A DNA stretch of 64,000 nt from Mycolicibacterium fluoranthenivorans (GCF_011758805.1 NZ_JAANOW010000005.1:186001-250000); one strand, 5' to 3'. Shown: positions 8,581 through 18,147, numbered from the stretch's first letter. The notes: generated by a model from the sequence alone, not told the origin. Numbers and translations: made by a program.

Positions 8581-9372
8581 ATGATTCTGGACAGATTCCG
8601 GCTCGACGATCAGGTCGCGATGGTCACCGGAGCGGGACGCGGACTGGGCGCGGCGATCGCGGTCGCCTTCGCGGAAGCCGGTGCGGACGTGCTGATCGCG
8701 TCGCGTACGCAGGCTCAACTCGAGGAGGTCGCGGCACAGATCGCCGCCACCGGCCGCAGGGCTCATATCGTCGTGGCCGACCTCGCTCACCCCGAGGCCA
8801 CCGCCGCGCTCGCGGAACAGGCGGTCGGCGCGTTCGGGAAACTAGACATCGTCGTGAACAACGTCGGCGGCACCATGCCCGGCCCGCTGTTGAACACCTC
8901 CACCCAAGACCTCAAGGATGCGTTCACGTTCAACGTCGGGACCGCACACGCGCTGACCCAGGCGGCCGTACCGCTCATGCTGGAGCACTCCGGCGGCGGG
9001 TCGATCATCAACATCACCTCGACGATGGGCCGGCTCGCCGGACGCGCGTTCGTCGCCTACGGCACCGCCAAGGCCGCCCTTGCCCACTACACCAGGCTGG
9101 CCGCGCTCGACCTGTGCCCGCGGATCCGGGTCAACGCCATCGCACCGGGATCGATCCTCACCTCGGCGCTGGACATCGTGGCCTCGAACGAGGCGTTGCG
9201 CGATCCGATGGAGAAGGCCACCCCGATGCGCCGGCTCGGGGATCCCGTCGATATTGCCGCTGCGGCAGTCTATTTGGCATCGCCGGCCGGTTCCTACCTG
9301 ACGGGCAAGACCCTCGAGGTCGACGGCGGCCTCACTTTCCCGAACCTCGACCTGCCCATCCCGGATCTCTGA
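8581..9372 (+). CDS. Short-chain dehydrogenase/reductase
   Basis: A 263-residue classical SDR. The cofactor motif [10 protein letters not shown] is at about 17-26, NNVGG near 97-101, catalytic Ser in NITSTMG near 145, and the YGTAKAA Tyr-Lys pair near 160-164. An acidic or Arg residue after the second strand (ASRTQ) suggests NADP(H). I chose the ATG at 8581 over an in-frame ATG at 8509 because the alignment to the family begins there and the earlier one overlaps the operator. The next gene follows after 13 bp. With a KstR-like site upstream, a role in steroid or acyl-CoA catabolism is plausible but not shown. Confidence 0.88.
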   Translation: MILDRFRLDDQVAMVTGAGRGLGAAIAVAFAEAGADVLIASRTQAQLEEVAAQIAATGRRAHIVVADLAHPEATAALAEQAVGAFGKLDIVVNNVGGTMPGPLLNTSTQDLKDAFTFNVGTAHALTQAAVPLMLEHSGGGSIINITSTMGRLAGRAFVAYGTAKAALAHYTRLAALDLCPRIRVNAIAPGSILTSALDIVASNEALRDPMEKATPMRRLGDPVDIAAAAVYLASPAGSYLTGKTLEVDGGLTFPNLDLPIPDL

Positions 9373-9385
9373 GGAGCACGCAAGA

Positions 9386-10462
9386 ATGGCCATCAAAGTC
9401 GCCGCGATCGGCACCGGAAACGTCGGCAGGCACGCCCTGAGCCAGCTCATCACCGACCCGGCCTACGAGCTCACCGGCGTGTGGGTGTCCTCGGCCGCCA
9501 AGGCCGGCCAGGATGCGGGAACGCTTGCCGGTCTCGACGTCACCACCGGCGTCATCGCCACCAACGACCTCGGCGACGTGCTGGCCACCGAACCCGAATG
9601 TGTCGTCTACACCGCGATGGCCGACAACCGGCTGCCCGAGGCCCTGGAGGACTACCGCCGGATCCTGGCCGCCGGCGTCAACGTGGTGGGCAGCGCGGCC
9701 GTGTTCCTGCAGTACCCGTGGCAGGTGTTGCCCGTCGAGCTGATCAGCCCCATCGAGGAGGCGGCACGGGCGGGATCTTCGTCCATTTTCATCAATGGGA
9801 TCGACCCCGGATTCGCCAATGACCTTCTGCCCCTTGCTCTTGCCGGTACGTGTCAGAGCATCGAACAGATCCGGTGCATGGAGATCGTCGACTACGCCAC
9901 CTACGACAGCCCCACGGTGATGTTCGACGTGATGGGATTCGGCAAGTCCCTCGACGAGCTGCCGATGCTGTTGCAGCCGGGGGTCCTGAGCCTGGCCTGG
10001 GGGTCGGTGGTGCGCCAGCTCGCCGCCGGCCTGGGCATCGAACTCGACGAGGTCACCGAGACCCACGTGCGGGTACCCGCGCCGGAGGACTTCGACATCG
10101 CCTCGGGGCACATCCCCAAGGGCAGCACAGCGGCCATGCGGTTCGAGGTACGCGGCATGGTCAAAGGTCATCCCGCCGTCGTCCTCGAACATGTCACCCG
10201 GCTGCGCGACGATCTGTGCCCGGAATGGCCCCAGCCCGCACAGGAGGGTGGGTCCTACCGCGTCGAAGTGACCGGCGAGCCGTCTTACGCCCTCGATCTC
10301 TGCCTGAGCAGCCGCAAGGGCGACCACAACCACGCCGGACTGGTGGCCACGGCCGCCCGCGTCGTCAATGCCATTCCCGCCGTGGTGGCCGCGCCGGCGG
10401 GCATCGTCACCACATTGGACCTGCCTCTCATCACGGGGAAAGGGCTGTACGCTGGCGCGTGA
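9386..10462 (+). CDS. DapB-like NAD(P)H-dependent dehydrogenase
   Basis: A 358-residue protein with an N-terminal Rossmann fold like dihydrodipicolinate reductase (KVAAIGTGNVGRHAL, residues 3-17) and a long C-terminal domain unlike true DapB (about 250 residues). It belongs to the group annotated as NAD(P)H-dependent amine dehydrogenase or 2,4-diaminopentanoate dehydrogenase-like, frequent in mycobacterial lipid/steroid loci. The Shine-Dalgarno GAGGAG lies upstream and the gene is 13 bp from the SDR, so they form an operon. Substrate unknown. Confidence 0.8.
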   Translation: MAIKVAAIGTGNVGRHALSQLITDPAYELTGVWVSSAAKAGQDAGTLAGLDVTTGVIATNDLGDVLATEPECVVYTAMADNRLPEALEDYRRILAAGVNVVGSAAVFLQYPWQVLPVELISPIEEAARAGSSSIFINGIDPGFANDLLPLALAGTCQSIEQIRCMEIVDYATYDSPTVMFDVMGFGKSLDELPMLLQPGVLSLAWGSVVRQLAAGLGIELDEVTETHVRVPAPEDFDIASGHIPKGSTAAMRFEVRGMVKGHPAVVLEHVTRLRDDLCPEWPQPAQEGGSYRVEVTGEPSYALDLCLSSRKGDHNHAGLVATAARVVNAIPAVVAAPAGIVTTLDLPLITGKGLYAGA

Positions 10463-10491
10463 CGCCGGAGTTCGATGAGAGGGGCCCGCGG

Positions 10492-10794
10492 ATGCGGTCA
10501 ATGTTCGTTCTGCCTTCACTCCTTGCTGCGGCCGCCGTGGTGCTCGCACCGGCCGCCGCAGCCGACCCGGACTCCACGTCCGATTCCAACCTGCCGTCGT
10601 GTACCAGCGTCGGCGGAAACGAAATGGGCGGCGCCGCAACCGAATGCGCCACGCCCGGCAACGTTCAACTCAACGCCTCCCCGCCGGAGCCCACCTACCC
10701 GTACCCCTGGGACGACGAGTTCTACGGACCCGCCCTGATCATCGGTGGCGACGGCGGGGGTGGCTACCACGGCGGCGGTGGCGGTCACCGCTAG
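10492..10794 (+). CDS. Small secreted protein with Gly/His-rich tail
   Basis: A 100-residue protein with a signal peptide (residues 1-24, cleaved near AAAADP). The mature chain has two cysteines in a CTSVGGNEMGG...ECATPGNVQLNASPP arrangement and a C-terminal glycine/histidine run (GGGGYHGGGGGHR) that could bind metal. It begins 29 bp after the DapB-like gene. Its Cys...C-(A/S)-(T/S)-PG-x-x-Q pattern recurs in the next gene, so the two are tandem paralogues. Function unknown. Confidence 0.75.
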   Translation: MRSMFVLPSLLAAAAVVLAPAAAADPDSTSDSNLPSCTSVGGNEMGGAATECATPGNVQLNASPPEPTYPYPWDDEFYGPALIIGGDGGGGYHGGGGGHR

Positions 10795-10802
10795 GAGGCC
10801 AC

Positions 10803-11042
10803 ATGCGCATCGCCGTGATACCGGCCCTGCTCGCCGCCGCGATGCTCGGCGCGCCGGTGGCGGCAGTGCTTTCTGCGCCGCTCGCGGCGGCCGCACCCCA
10901 ATGCGTGCACACCGGCCCGATGACGACGCAATGCGCATCGCCCGGGCACACCCAGATCGTCACATCCCCTCCCGCCACCAACAACGGCCCGTTCTACGGT
11001 TGGCCCTATGGGGGCGGCGGGATCGTCATCGGCCTCGGCTGA
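10803..11042 (+). CDS. Small secreted protein, paralogue of the preceding gene
   Basis: A 79-residue protein with a signal peptide (1 to about 32, cleaved near AAAAPQ). The mature chain CVHTGPMTTQCASPGHTQIVTSPP has the same two-Cys and SPG-x-x-Q-x-x-x-SPP pattern as its neighbour, ending in Gly-rich hydrophobic sequence. It follows 8 bp after the previous stop with an AGGAGG-like Shine-Dalgarno. Function unknown. Confidence 0.75.
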   Translation: MRIAVIPALLAAAMLGAPVAAVLSAPLAAAAPQCVHTGPMTTQCASPGHTQIVTSPPATNNGPFYGWPYGGGGIVIGLG

Positions 11043-11066
11043 GCCGACCCGACTGGTGGCGATCGC

Positions 11067-11085
11067 AAGGTTTCGGCTACCCTAA
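11067..11085. promoter_or_regulatory. Possible DtxR-family (IdeR/MntR-like) box upstream of mntH
   Basis: The right half GGCTACCCTAA (11075-11085) matches 10 of 11 bases of the IdeR-box half GGCTAACCTAA; the left half is weak (3 of 8). It lies 39-57 bp upstream of the mntH start. Mn or Fe regulation of an NRAMP gene is expected biologically, but the site is imperfect. Confidence 0.4.
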
Positions 11086-11123
11086 CTTCTTTATTCGCAG
11101 CCCCGGATAGAAGAGAGGGTCAG

Positions 11124-12350
11124 TTGTTGCAGGACACGCAGGCACGGGTGCGGCCGGGCTGGTATCTGCTCGGACCCGCCTTCGTCGCCTCCATCGCCTA
11201 CGTCGATCCCGGCAACGTCGCGGCCAATGTGAGTGCCGGAGCCCAGTTCGGTTACCTGCTGGTCTGGGTGATCCTGGTGGCCAACATCATGGCCGGGCTG
11301 GTGCAGTACCTGTCGGCCAAACTCGGGCTGGTCACCGGCCGCTCGCTGCCGGAAGCGATCGCCGACAACACCCGCACTCCCACCCGGATCGCCTTCTGGT
11401 TGCAGGCCGAGACGGTCGCGATGGCCACCGACCTGGCCGAGGTTGTCGGCGGCGCCATCGCCCTGCACCTGCTCTTCGACCTGCCCCTGCTGGTCGGCGG
11501 GATCATCACCGGCCTTGTCTCCATGCTGCTGCTCGCCGTGCAGAACCGCCGCGGACAACAGGTCTTCGAGCGGGTGATCACCGGACTGCTGCTGGTCATC
11601 GCCATCGGATTTCTCACCAGCCTGTTCGTCGAACCACCCGCACCCGCAGACGTCGCCTCGGGTCTGATTCCCCGGTTCGACGGCCCGGAGAGCGTGCTGC
11701 TGGCCGCCGCCATGCTGGGCGCCACCGTCATGCCGCACGCGGTGTATCTGCATTCCGGGCTGGCCCGCGACCGGCACGGCCAGCCGGCCGCCGGCCCGGC
11801 CCGGCGGCGCCTGCTCCGCATCACACGCGTCGACGTCGGCATCGCGATGCTGATCGCCGGCGCGGTGAACCTCGCCATGCTGCTCGTGGCGGCCACCAAC
11901 CTGCAGGGCATGGCCAACACCGACTCGATCGAAGGCGCGCACGCCGCGGTGGCCGACACCCTGGGACCGGTGGTGGCCTTGTTCTTCGCGATCGGGTTGC
12001 TGGCCTCGGGCCTGGCCTCGACCTCGGTCGGCGCCTACGCCGGCGCGATGATCATGTCGGGTCTGCTGCGCCGCACCTATCCCCTGCTGCTGCGCCGGCT
12101 GGTGACGCTCATCCCGGCATTGGTCATCCTGGGCATCGGTGTCGACCCAAGCCGCGCCCTGGTGATCTCCCAGGTGGTGCTGTCGTTCGGGATCCCGTTC
12201 GCGCTCATCCCACTGGTCCGGCTGACCAGCAACCGCATCCTGATGGGCGCCGACGTGAACCACCGCATCACCACCGGACTGGGCTGGCTGGTGGCGGCCG
12301 TCATCACCGTGCTCAATATCGTGCTCATCTACCTGACTGTGCGAGGCTGA
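11124..12350 (+). CDS. mntH: NRAMP-family Mn(II)/Fe(II) transporter
   Basis: A 408-residue polytopic membrane protein (about 11 helices) that imports Mn(II) and other divalent metals with protons. Both metal-site signatures are present: DPGN in helix 1 (VDPGNVAANV, near residue 28) and MPHAVYLHSGL in helix 6 (near residue 203). The length is typical. The TTG start at 11124 is supported by an upstream GAGAGGG; a second TTG follows at once. A DtxR-family-like box lies upstream. The stop codon abuts the start of the next gene. Confidence 0.95.
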   Translation: MLQDTQARVRPGWYLLGPAFVASIAYVDPGNVAANVSAGAQFGYLLVWVILVANIMAGLVQYLSAKLGLVTGRSLPEAIADNTRTPTRIAFWLQAETVAMATDLAEVVGGAIALHLLFDLPLLVGGIITGLVSMLLLAVQNRRGQQVFERVITGLLLVIAIGFLTSLFVEPPAPADVASGLIPRFDGPESVLLAAAMLGATVMPHAVYLHSGLARDRHGQPAAGPARRRLLRITRVDVGIAMLIAGAVNLAMLLVAATNLQGMANTDSIEGAHAAVADTLGPVVALFFAIGLLASGLASTSVGAYAGAMIMSGLLRRTYPLLLRRLVTLIPALVILGIGVDPSRALVISQVVLSFGIPFALIPLVRLTSNRILMGADVNHRITTGLGWLVAAVITVLNIVLIYLTVRG

Positions 12351-13421
12351 ATGACGTTGTCGCACATCTATTTCGCGTACGGGTCCAACCTGTGCGTGGA
12401 CCAGATGGCGCGACGCTGCCCCGATGCCACCGACCCCCGGCCCGCGACGCTGCCCGATCACGACTGGTTGATCAACGAACGGGGCGTGGCCACGATAGAA
12501 CCGCTGGACGGCGCACTGGTGCACGGTGTGCTGTGGCGGGTCAGCCCCCGTGATCTGTCCACCCTGGACAGCGCCGAAGGAGTCCCGGTGCGGTACCGGC
12601 GCGACCGCCGGGTGGTGTTCACCGAGGACGGCCCGCGCGACGCCTGGGTCTACATCGACCCGCGCGTCGAGCCCGGACCGCCGCGGCCCGGCTACCTGGA
12701 ACGGATCATCACCGGCGCCGTCCACCACGGGCTGCCACAGACGTGGATCGACTTCCTGCACCGATGGGACCCCGCCGGCTGGCCCCACCGTGACCGCGGC
12801 GCGCACGCGTCGGCGCCGCAATCACTCACCGCGCTCCTGGCCCACCCGGAGGTGTCCGAGGCGGTGACCCTGCGATCGCGGTTCGGCTTCCTGGCCATCC
12901 ACGGCGGCGGGCTGGAGCGGATGACCGACGTCATCGCCGAACGCGCCGCCCACGCCAGCGGGGCGTCGTCCTATGTCGTGCGTCATCCCGCCGAATACCC
13001 GCACCACCTGGCCTCCGCCCGGTATCTGCCCGAGCAGTCCGAACACCTTGCGGCATTTCTCGACCACGTCGACATCGTGGTGTCCCTGCACGGCTACGGC
13101 CGCATCGGCCGGAGCAACCAACTGCTCGCCGGGGGCGGCAACCGGGCGCTGGCCGCACACCTGGCCCGGCATCTGTCGATACCGGGCCATCACCTCGTGA
13201 CCGATCTCGAGGCGATGCCTCGCGAACTGCGCGGTCTGCATCCGCAGAACCCGGTGAACCTCGCCCGGCAGGGCGGCACTCAACTCGAATTACCGCCGCG
13301 CGTGCGCGGACTCAGTCCGCGCAGCGGAATGGCGGGACCCGACGGACTCACCCCCGCCACCGTGGCCCTGGTCCGCGGACTGGTCGCGGCCGCTCGCTCC
13401 TGGCCCCCACGCACGGGCTGA
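12351..13421 (+). CDS. Fusion of gamma-glutamylcyclotransferase-like and poly-gamma-glutamate hydrolase domains
   Basis: A 356-residue two-domain protein without a signal peptide. Residues 5 to about 125 are a gamma-glutamylcyclotransferase-like domain: the substrate loop FAYGSNL (8-14) and a likely catalytic Glu76 in DSAEGVPVRYRR. Residues about 160-350 match the zinc-dependent poly-gamma-glutamate hydrolase family (DUF867 type), with likely ligands His184 and Glu189 (IHGGGLERMT) and His247 (VSLHGYG), and HPxNxxN-like text near 305. Both domains act on gamma-glutamyl bonds, so the fusion makes chemical sense: endo-cleavage plus cyclisation of gamma-Glu products. The ATG follows the mntH stop with no gap. 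Substrate in a mycobacterium is unknown. Confidence 0.8.
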   Translation: MTLSHIYFAYGSNLCVDQMARRCPDATDPRPATLPDHDWLINERGVATIEPLDGALVHGVLWRVSPRDLSTLDSAEGVPVRYRRDRRVVFTEDGPRDAWVYIDPRVEPGPPRPGYLERIITGAVHHGLPQTWIDFLHRWDPAGWPHRDRGAHASAPQSLTALLAHPEVSEAVTLRSRFGFLAIHGGGLERMTDVIAERAAHASGASSYVVRHPAEYPHHLASARYLPEQSEHLAAFLDHVDIVVSLHGYGRIGRSNQLLAGGGNRALAAHLARHLSIPGHHLVTDLEAMPRELRGLHPQNPVNLARQGGTQLELPPRVRGLSPRSGMAGPDGLTPATVALVRGLVAAARSWPPRTG

Positions 13422-13469
13422 GCCTCGCCGTTTCGCCGGGCTGTCCGGCTCGGCGCTTACGATCGCGGT

Positions 13470-14264
13470 ATGGCATCTGACTTCCGGTTCGGCTTCAGCA
13501 TGCGCGACGCCACCTCCGCAGGGTTCGTCCAGGACGAGGCCCGGCGCGCCGAGCAGCTCGGCTACGACGTCCTGCTCGTTCCCGACCATCTGGGGATCGC
13601 CGCTCCGTTTCCCGCGCTGACCGCCGCGGCCACCACCACCGAGCGGCTGCACCTCGGGACGTTCGTGCTCAATGCCTGTTTCTACAAGCCGGCCCTGCTG
13701 GCCCGCGATGTGCAGACCCTGCACGACATCTCAGGCGGCCGGTTCGAGGTCGGCCTGGGCGCGGGGTACGTCAAGGAGGAGTTCGACGCCGCCGAGCTGC
13801 CGTTCCCCAGCGCCGGGAAGCGCGTCGACTACTTGGCACACGTCACCGCCTATCTGGCCGAGCACGTCCCGGACGCGCCGATCGTGATCGCCGGCGGCGG
13901 CGACCGGCTGCTCACCGTGGCGGCCAGGTGGGCCACCACCATCGGTGTCACCGGCGATCTGGCCGATCGCCTCGCGTTTCTGCGCACCGTCGCCGGCGAC
14001 CGTTTCGACGCGCTGGAACTCAACGTGGCCATCACCGCGGTGCCGACCGACGGGTCCGGGATTCCGGACCTCAAGATGACGCGCCGGTTCGCACCGGATG
14101 CGACCGACGAGGAACTGCTCGACAACCCGGGCGTGCTGTCCGGGACGCCCGCAGACCAGGCCGACAAGCTGCGCCGGCTGCGCGACGAACACGGCGTCAC
14201 CTACTTCGTGGTGCAGTCCGCGCATGCCGAGGCGTTCGGGAAGGTGATCGCCGAACTCAGGTAG
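13470..14264 (+). CDS. LLM-class F420-type oxidoreductase
   Basis: A 264-residue luciferase-like TIM-barrel protein. Typical segments are RRAEQLGYDVLLVPDHLG (31-48), an AAATTTERLHLGTFVLN strand, and DISGGRFEVGLGAGYVKEEF (about 90-110), followed by a TADQADKLRRL region near the end. Mycobacterial members use cofactor F420, though flavin use cannot be excluded from sequence alone. It stands alone: 48 bp after the fusion gene, and converging with araA after 3 bp. Confidence 0.88.
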   Translation: MASDFRFGFSMRDATSAGFVQDEARRAEQLGYDVLLVPDHLGIAAPFPALTAAATTTERLHLGTFVLNACFYKPALLARDVQTLHDISGGRFEVGLGAGYVKEEFDAAELPFPSAGKRVDYLAHVTAYLAEHVPDAPIVIAGGGDRLLTVAARWATTIGVTGDLADRLAFLRTVAGDRFDALELNVAITAVPTDGSGIPDLKMTRRFAPDATDEELLDNPGVLSGTPADQADKLRRLRDEHGVTYFVVQSAHAEAFGKVIAELR

Positions 14265-14267
14265 GCC

Positions 14268-15785
14268 TCACAGCCCGTCGGCAAGGTGGTAGTACACCGA
14301 ATTCCACCGCAGTTCGCGCTGGAAGTCATGGGTGACGGTACCGGCGTCGATGGTCACGAGTTCGGTGCCGGTGATCAGCGCCAGATCCCGAATGGCGGAC
14401 ACCGATACCGCCGTGGTGAGCACGGTATGGTGCGGCCCGCCGGCCATCAGCCAGGTCTCGGTCGAGGTCGACCATGACGGCAGGGGTTCCCACACCGCAC
14501 ATGCGACCGGCAGCCGCGGCAGGGCGGCAGGAGGCTCGATGACCTGAACTTCGTTGGCCACCAAGCGGAACCGTCCACCGACGTCGCAGATACCCAGCAC
14601 CACGGCATCACCGGGCGCGGCGGTGAAACGCAGCCGGACCGGGTCCTCCCGGCCACCGATGCCGAGTGGATGCGCTTCCACGGTCGGGGTATGCGCGGCG
14701 ATGCTGGGACACACCTCGAGCATGTGCGCCCCGAGGATCGACTCCGCACCGGGGGTGAGGTCGTAGGTGTAGTCCTCCATGAACGACGTACCACCGGGCA
14801 GCCCGGTAGCCATGGTCTTGACGGCACGCACCATGGCGGCGGTCTTCCAGTCACCCTCCGCGCCGAAGCCGTAGCCGTCGGCCATCAACCGTTGCACGGC
14901 GATGCCCGGCAGCTGGCGTAGGCCACCGAGATCCTCGAAGTTGGTGGTGAACGCGCTGAATCCACCCTCTTCGAGGAACTGCCGCAGACCGATCTCGATG
15001 CGTGCGGCCTCGCGCAGGGTGTCGTGTCGCTCGTTGCCGGGGCGCAGCTCCATGGCGACGACGTATCGGTCCTGGTACTCCTGCACCAGCTTGTCGATAT
15101 CGGTATCGGCGGCGCTGTTGACCGAGGCCACCAGATCGTTGACCGAGTACGAGTTCACCGAGATGCCGAACCGGGATTCGGCTTCCACCTTGTCGCCTTC
15201 GGTCACCGCGACATCCCGCATGTTGTCGCCGAACCGGGCAAGCCGCAGGCCGCGCAGGTCCGCGGCGGCCAGCGCGGACCGTGCCCACGAACCGATCCGC
15301 GCGGTGGTATCGGGATTACCGACATGGCCGGCGATCGTGGTGCGCGGCACAGATAGCCGCGTCTGGATATAGCCGAACTCGCGATCCCCATGCGCCGCCT
15401 GGTTGAGGTTCATGAAGTCCATGTCGATGGTGTCCCAAGGGATCTCGACACCGAACTGGGTGTGGAAGTGCAGCAGCGGCTGGCGCAGCGCGTTCAGCCC
15501 CCGGATCCACATCTTGGCCGGCGAGAAGGTGTGCATCCAGGCGATCACACCCACGCACTCATCGCTGGTGCCCGCCTCGCTGAGCAATCGGTAGATGGAA
15601 TCACCGGTGGTGACGACGGGCTTCCACACCACCGGGACCGGCAGGTCCGCACTGGCGTCCAGCCGGTCGGCGATGATCCGTGATTGCTCGGCAACCTGGT
15701 CCAGGATCTCCTGACCGTACAGCGACTGGCTGCCGGTGACGAACCAGATCTCTTTTCTGGCAGGACTTTCCATGATCTTGGACAT
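14268..15785 (-). CDS. araA: L-arabinose isomerase
   Basis: A 505-residue enzyme converting L-arabinose to L-ribulose, essentially the family length (about 500). Landmarks are the N-terminal [13 protein letters not shown] (12-24), [15 protein letters not shown] (near 83-97), [14 protein letters not shown] (near 308-321) and [11 protein letters not shown]. The Mn-binding Glu/His residues fall in these conserved blocks. It is the third gene of the minus-strand araB-araD-araA operon; its start overlaps the araD stop by one base. The downstream LLM gene converges with a 3-bp gap. Confidence 0.97.
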   Translation of the reverse strand: MSKIMESPARKEIWFVTGSQSLYGQEILDQVAEQSRIIADRLDASADLPVPVVWKPVVTTGDSIYRLLSEAGTSDECVGVIAWMHTFSPAKMWIRGLNALRQPLLHFHTQFGVEIPWDTIDMDFMNLNQAAHGDREFGYIQTRLSVPRTTIAGHVGNPDTTARIGSWARSALAAADLRGLRLARFGDNMRDVAVTEGDKVEAESRFGISVNSYSVNDLVASVNSAADTDIDKLVQEYQDRYVVAMELRPGNERHDTLREAARIEIGLRQFLEEGGFSAFTTNFEDLGGLRQLPGIAVQRLMADGYGFGAEGDWKTAAMVRAVKTMATGLPGGTSFMEDYTYDLTPGAESILGAHMLEVCPSIAAHTPTVEAHPLGIGGREDPVRLRFTAAPGDAVVLGICDVGGRFRLVANEVQVIEPPAALPRLPVACAVWEPLPSWSTSTETWLMAGGPHHTVLTTAVSVSAIRDLALITGTELVTIDAGTVTHDFQRELRWNSVYYHLADGL

Positions 15786-16468
15786 CAGCCCTCTTTCTGT
15801 CCGTAGACGTTCTGGTAGCGCTCGTAGAGCGCGGTGACATCGCCGGCCGAGAGTTCCGCCGGGCGGCCGAGCTGGCGACTGAGGTAGGCGGTGCGCGCGA
15901 CGTCTTCAAGCATGACCGCGGCCTTGACGGCCGACCGGGCGTCCGGTCCGATGGTGAAGGGGCCGTGATTGGCCATCAGCACGGCCGCAGAACGGCTGCC
16001 GCGCAGCGTCTCCACGATCCCGCGCCCGATCGAGTCGTCCCCGATGCGGGCGAACGGGCCGACGGGTATCTCACCGCCGAACTCGTCGGCGATCATCGTC
16101 AGGATGCACGGGATGGGCTCCCCGACCGCCGCCCAGGCAGTGGCATAGGTCGAGTGGGTGTGCACCACGCCCCCGACCTCCGGCATATGCCGGTAGACGT
16201 AGGCGTGCGCCGCGGTGTCCGAGGATGGCGCGAGTTCCCCGTCGACCAGTTCACCGTGCAGGTCGCAGACCACCATCTGCTCCGGTGTCATCGAATCATA
16301 GGAGACACCGGACGGTTTGATGACCATGAGTTCCCGGTCGGGAACGCGGGCGGAGACGTTGCCCGCGGTCCAGATCACCAGCTGGTAGCGGGTCAGCTCG
16401 GCGTGCAGTTCGCACACCTGTCGCCGAAGCTGGGTAATCACTTGGGACACTTCCGATGTCACGGTCAC
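15785..16468 (-). CDS. araD: L-ribulose-5-phosphate 4-epimerase
   Basis: A 227-residue class II aldolase-fold enzyme making D-xylulose 5-phosphate from L-ribulose 5-phosphate, feeding the pentose-phosphate pathway. The substrate loop [10 protein letters not shown] (near 30-39), [10 protein letters not shown] (near 50), the zinc-binding [14 protein letters not shown] (near 103) and a later LMANHGPF histidine (near 168) are all present. It overlaps the araB stop by ATGA. Confidence 0.96.
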   Translation of the reverse strand: MTVTSEVSQVITQLRRQVCELHAELTRYQLVIWTAGNVSARVPDRELMVIKPSGVSYDSMTPEQMVVCDLHGELVDGELAPSSDTAAHAYVYRHMPEVGGVVHTHSTYATAWAAVGEPIPCILTMIADEFGGEIPVGPFARIGDDSIGRGIVETLRGSRSAAVLMANHGPFTIGPDARSAVKAAVMLEDVARTAYLSRQLGRPAELSAGDVTALYERYQNVYGQKEG

Positions 16469-18147
16469 TGGGCAATCCTTGCCATATCGGGTTGGCCGGC
16501 CGCCGCGCGGATCGCCCGCAGCCTGCGCATCATCGGGTTTCCCCGACCGAACCAGTCGTGCAGCGCCACGTACTCGGCGTAGAGGGCGTTGTAGCGTTCG
16601 ACGTTCTCCGGGATCGGCAGGAATGCACTTCGGGTGCGTCCGCCCATCTGGGCCGACGCGGTGGGCACATCGGGGTAGATACCGGCCGCGGTTGCCGCAT
16701 GGATGGCGGCACCGAGGGCGGGCCCTTGCGCCGAGGTCACACAGGACAGCGGTAATCCGGTGATATCGGCGTAGATCTGCATCAGCAGACGGTTTTTGAT
16801 CAACCCGCCGGCGACGACGAGCTCCTCGACCGGGACTCCCGCGCGGTTGAACGTCTCGACGATCATCCGGGTGCCGTATGCGGTTGCCTCCAGCAGTGCG
16901 CGGTACTGGTCGACACAGGTGGTGTCCAGGCTCTGCCCGACGATCACCCCCGACAGGTGATGGTCGACCAGCACCGAGCGGTTACCGCTGTGCCAGTCCA
17001 AGGCGACCAGTCCGTGTTGACCGATCTCCTGCTGGGCGGCCAACTCCGACAGGTGTTCGTGTACCGATATACCGCGCTGCTGCGCTTCCCGCGTGTACGG
17101 CTCGGGCACACTGGATTTGGTGAACCAGGCAAAGATGTCGCCGACGCCGGACTGCCCCGCTTCGTAGCCCCAGAGCCCCATGGTGATGCCGCCGTCGACC
17201 ACTCCGCACATGCCCGGTACGTCGCGGACCTCACGGGCGTTCATCACGTGGCACGTGGAGGTACCCATGATCGCGACCAGGCGACCAGGCTCGGCGGCAT
17301 CTGCAGCGGCCACGGTGACATGGGCATCGATATTGCCCACGGCCACCGGGATTCCGGCGGGCAACCCGGTCCATGCCGAAGCCTGCGCGGTCAGGTGACC
17401 GGCCGAAGCACCGAGCGCGGCGATCGGTTGTTCGATCTTGTCGGCGACGAAATCGACGAAGTCCGGATTGAGCGCGGCCAGGAAATCCCTGGACGGATAG
17501 GCGCCGTCCTGGCGGATCGCCTTGTAGCCCGCGGTGCTGACATTGCGCACATAGGTTCCGGTGAGCTGCCAGACGATCCAGTCGGCGCCCTCCACCCATC
17601 GGTCGATGGCGGCATAGACCTGCGGGTCCTCCTCCAGGATCTGCAGGCCCTTCGCGAATTCCCATTCGCTGGAGATGAATCCGCCGTACCGCGGAAGCCA
17701 GGTCTCTCCCCGCACGGCGGCCAGGGTATTGATGCGGTCGGCCTGCGGTTGCGCGGCGTGGTGACGCCACAGTTTCGCGTAAGCGTGTGGGCGGTCGGCG
17801 AATTCGGCGAGCTGACACAGCGGAGTGCCGTCGACACGGGTGGGCACCATAGTGCAGGCGGTGAAATCGGTGCCCACTCCGATGACGTCGGCGGGGTCGA
17901 TACCCGCTGCGGCGACCGCCTCCGGCACCGCAAACCGCAGCACGTCGACATAGTCCTCGGGCACCTGCAGCGCATAGTCCGGTGGGAGCCGGACGTCGGC
18001 AACGCCCGGTAGCGCCTCGGTGATCACACCGTGGCGGTACACGTGGTCGGCGAACGCCAGTTCCTGCCCGTCGGAGACGCGCACCACCAAGGCACGCCCG
18101 GACAACGTCCCGAAGTCGATACCGACGACATACCTACTCGTGGTCAT
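16465..18147 (-). CDS. araB: L-ribulokinase
   Basis: A 560-residue FGGY-family kinase phosphorylating L-ribulose. The N-terminal phosphate loop VVGIDFGTLSGRALVVRV (7-24), GVGTDFTACTMVPTR (near 91-105), GTSTCHVMN and the C-terminal VAGGLIKNRLLMQIYADITGLP are hallmarks of bacterial AraB. First gene of araBDA. The 341-bp divergent region to the sugar-binding lipoprotein contains two operator-like sites. Confidence 0.96.
   Translation of the reverse strand: MTTSRYVVGIDFGTLSGRALVVRVSDGQELAFADHVYRHGVITEALPGVADVRLPPDYALQVPEDYVDVLRFAVPEAVAAAGIDPADVIGVGTDFTACTMVPTRVDGTPLCQLAEFADRPHAYAKLWRHHAAQPQADRINTLAAVRGETWLPRYGGFISSEWEFAKGLQILEEDPQVYAAIDRWVEGADWIVWQLTGTYVRNVSTAGYKAIRQDGAYPSRDFLAALNPDFVDFVADKIEQPIAALGASAGHLTAQASAWTGLPAGIPVAVGNIDAHVTVAAADAAEPGRLVAIMGTSTCHVMNAREVRDVPGMCGVVDGGITMGLWGYEAGQSGVGDIFAWFTKSSVPEPYTREAQQRGISVHEHLSELAAQQEIGQHGLVALDWHSGNRSVLVDHHLSGVIVGQSLDTTCVDQYRALLEATAYGTRMIVETFNRAGVPVEELVVAGGLIKNRLLMQIYADITGLPLSCVTSAQGPALGAAIHAATAAGIYPDVPTASAQMGGRTRSAFLPIPENVERYNALYAEYVALHDWFGRGNPMMRRLRAIRAAAGQPDMARIAQ

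Noticed and set aside
11091..12821. Minus-strand open frame of about 580 codons opposite mntH and the fusion gene
   Set aside because: Gln/His/Gly-rich antisense of a membrane protein gene; no domain.
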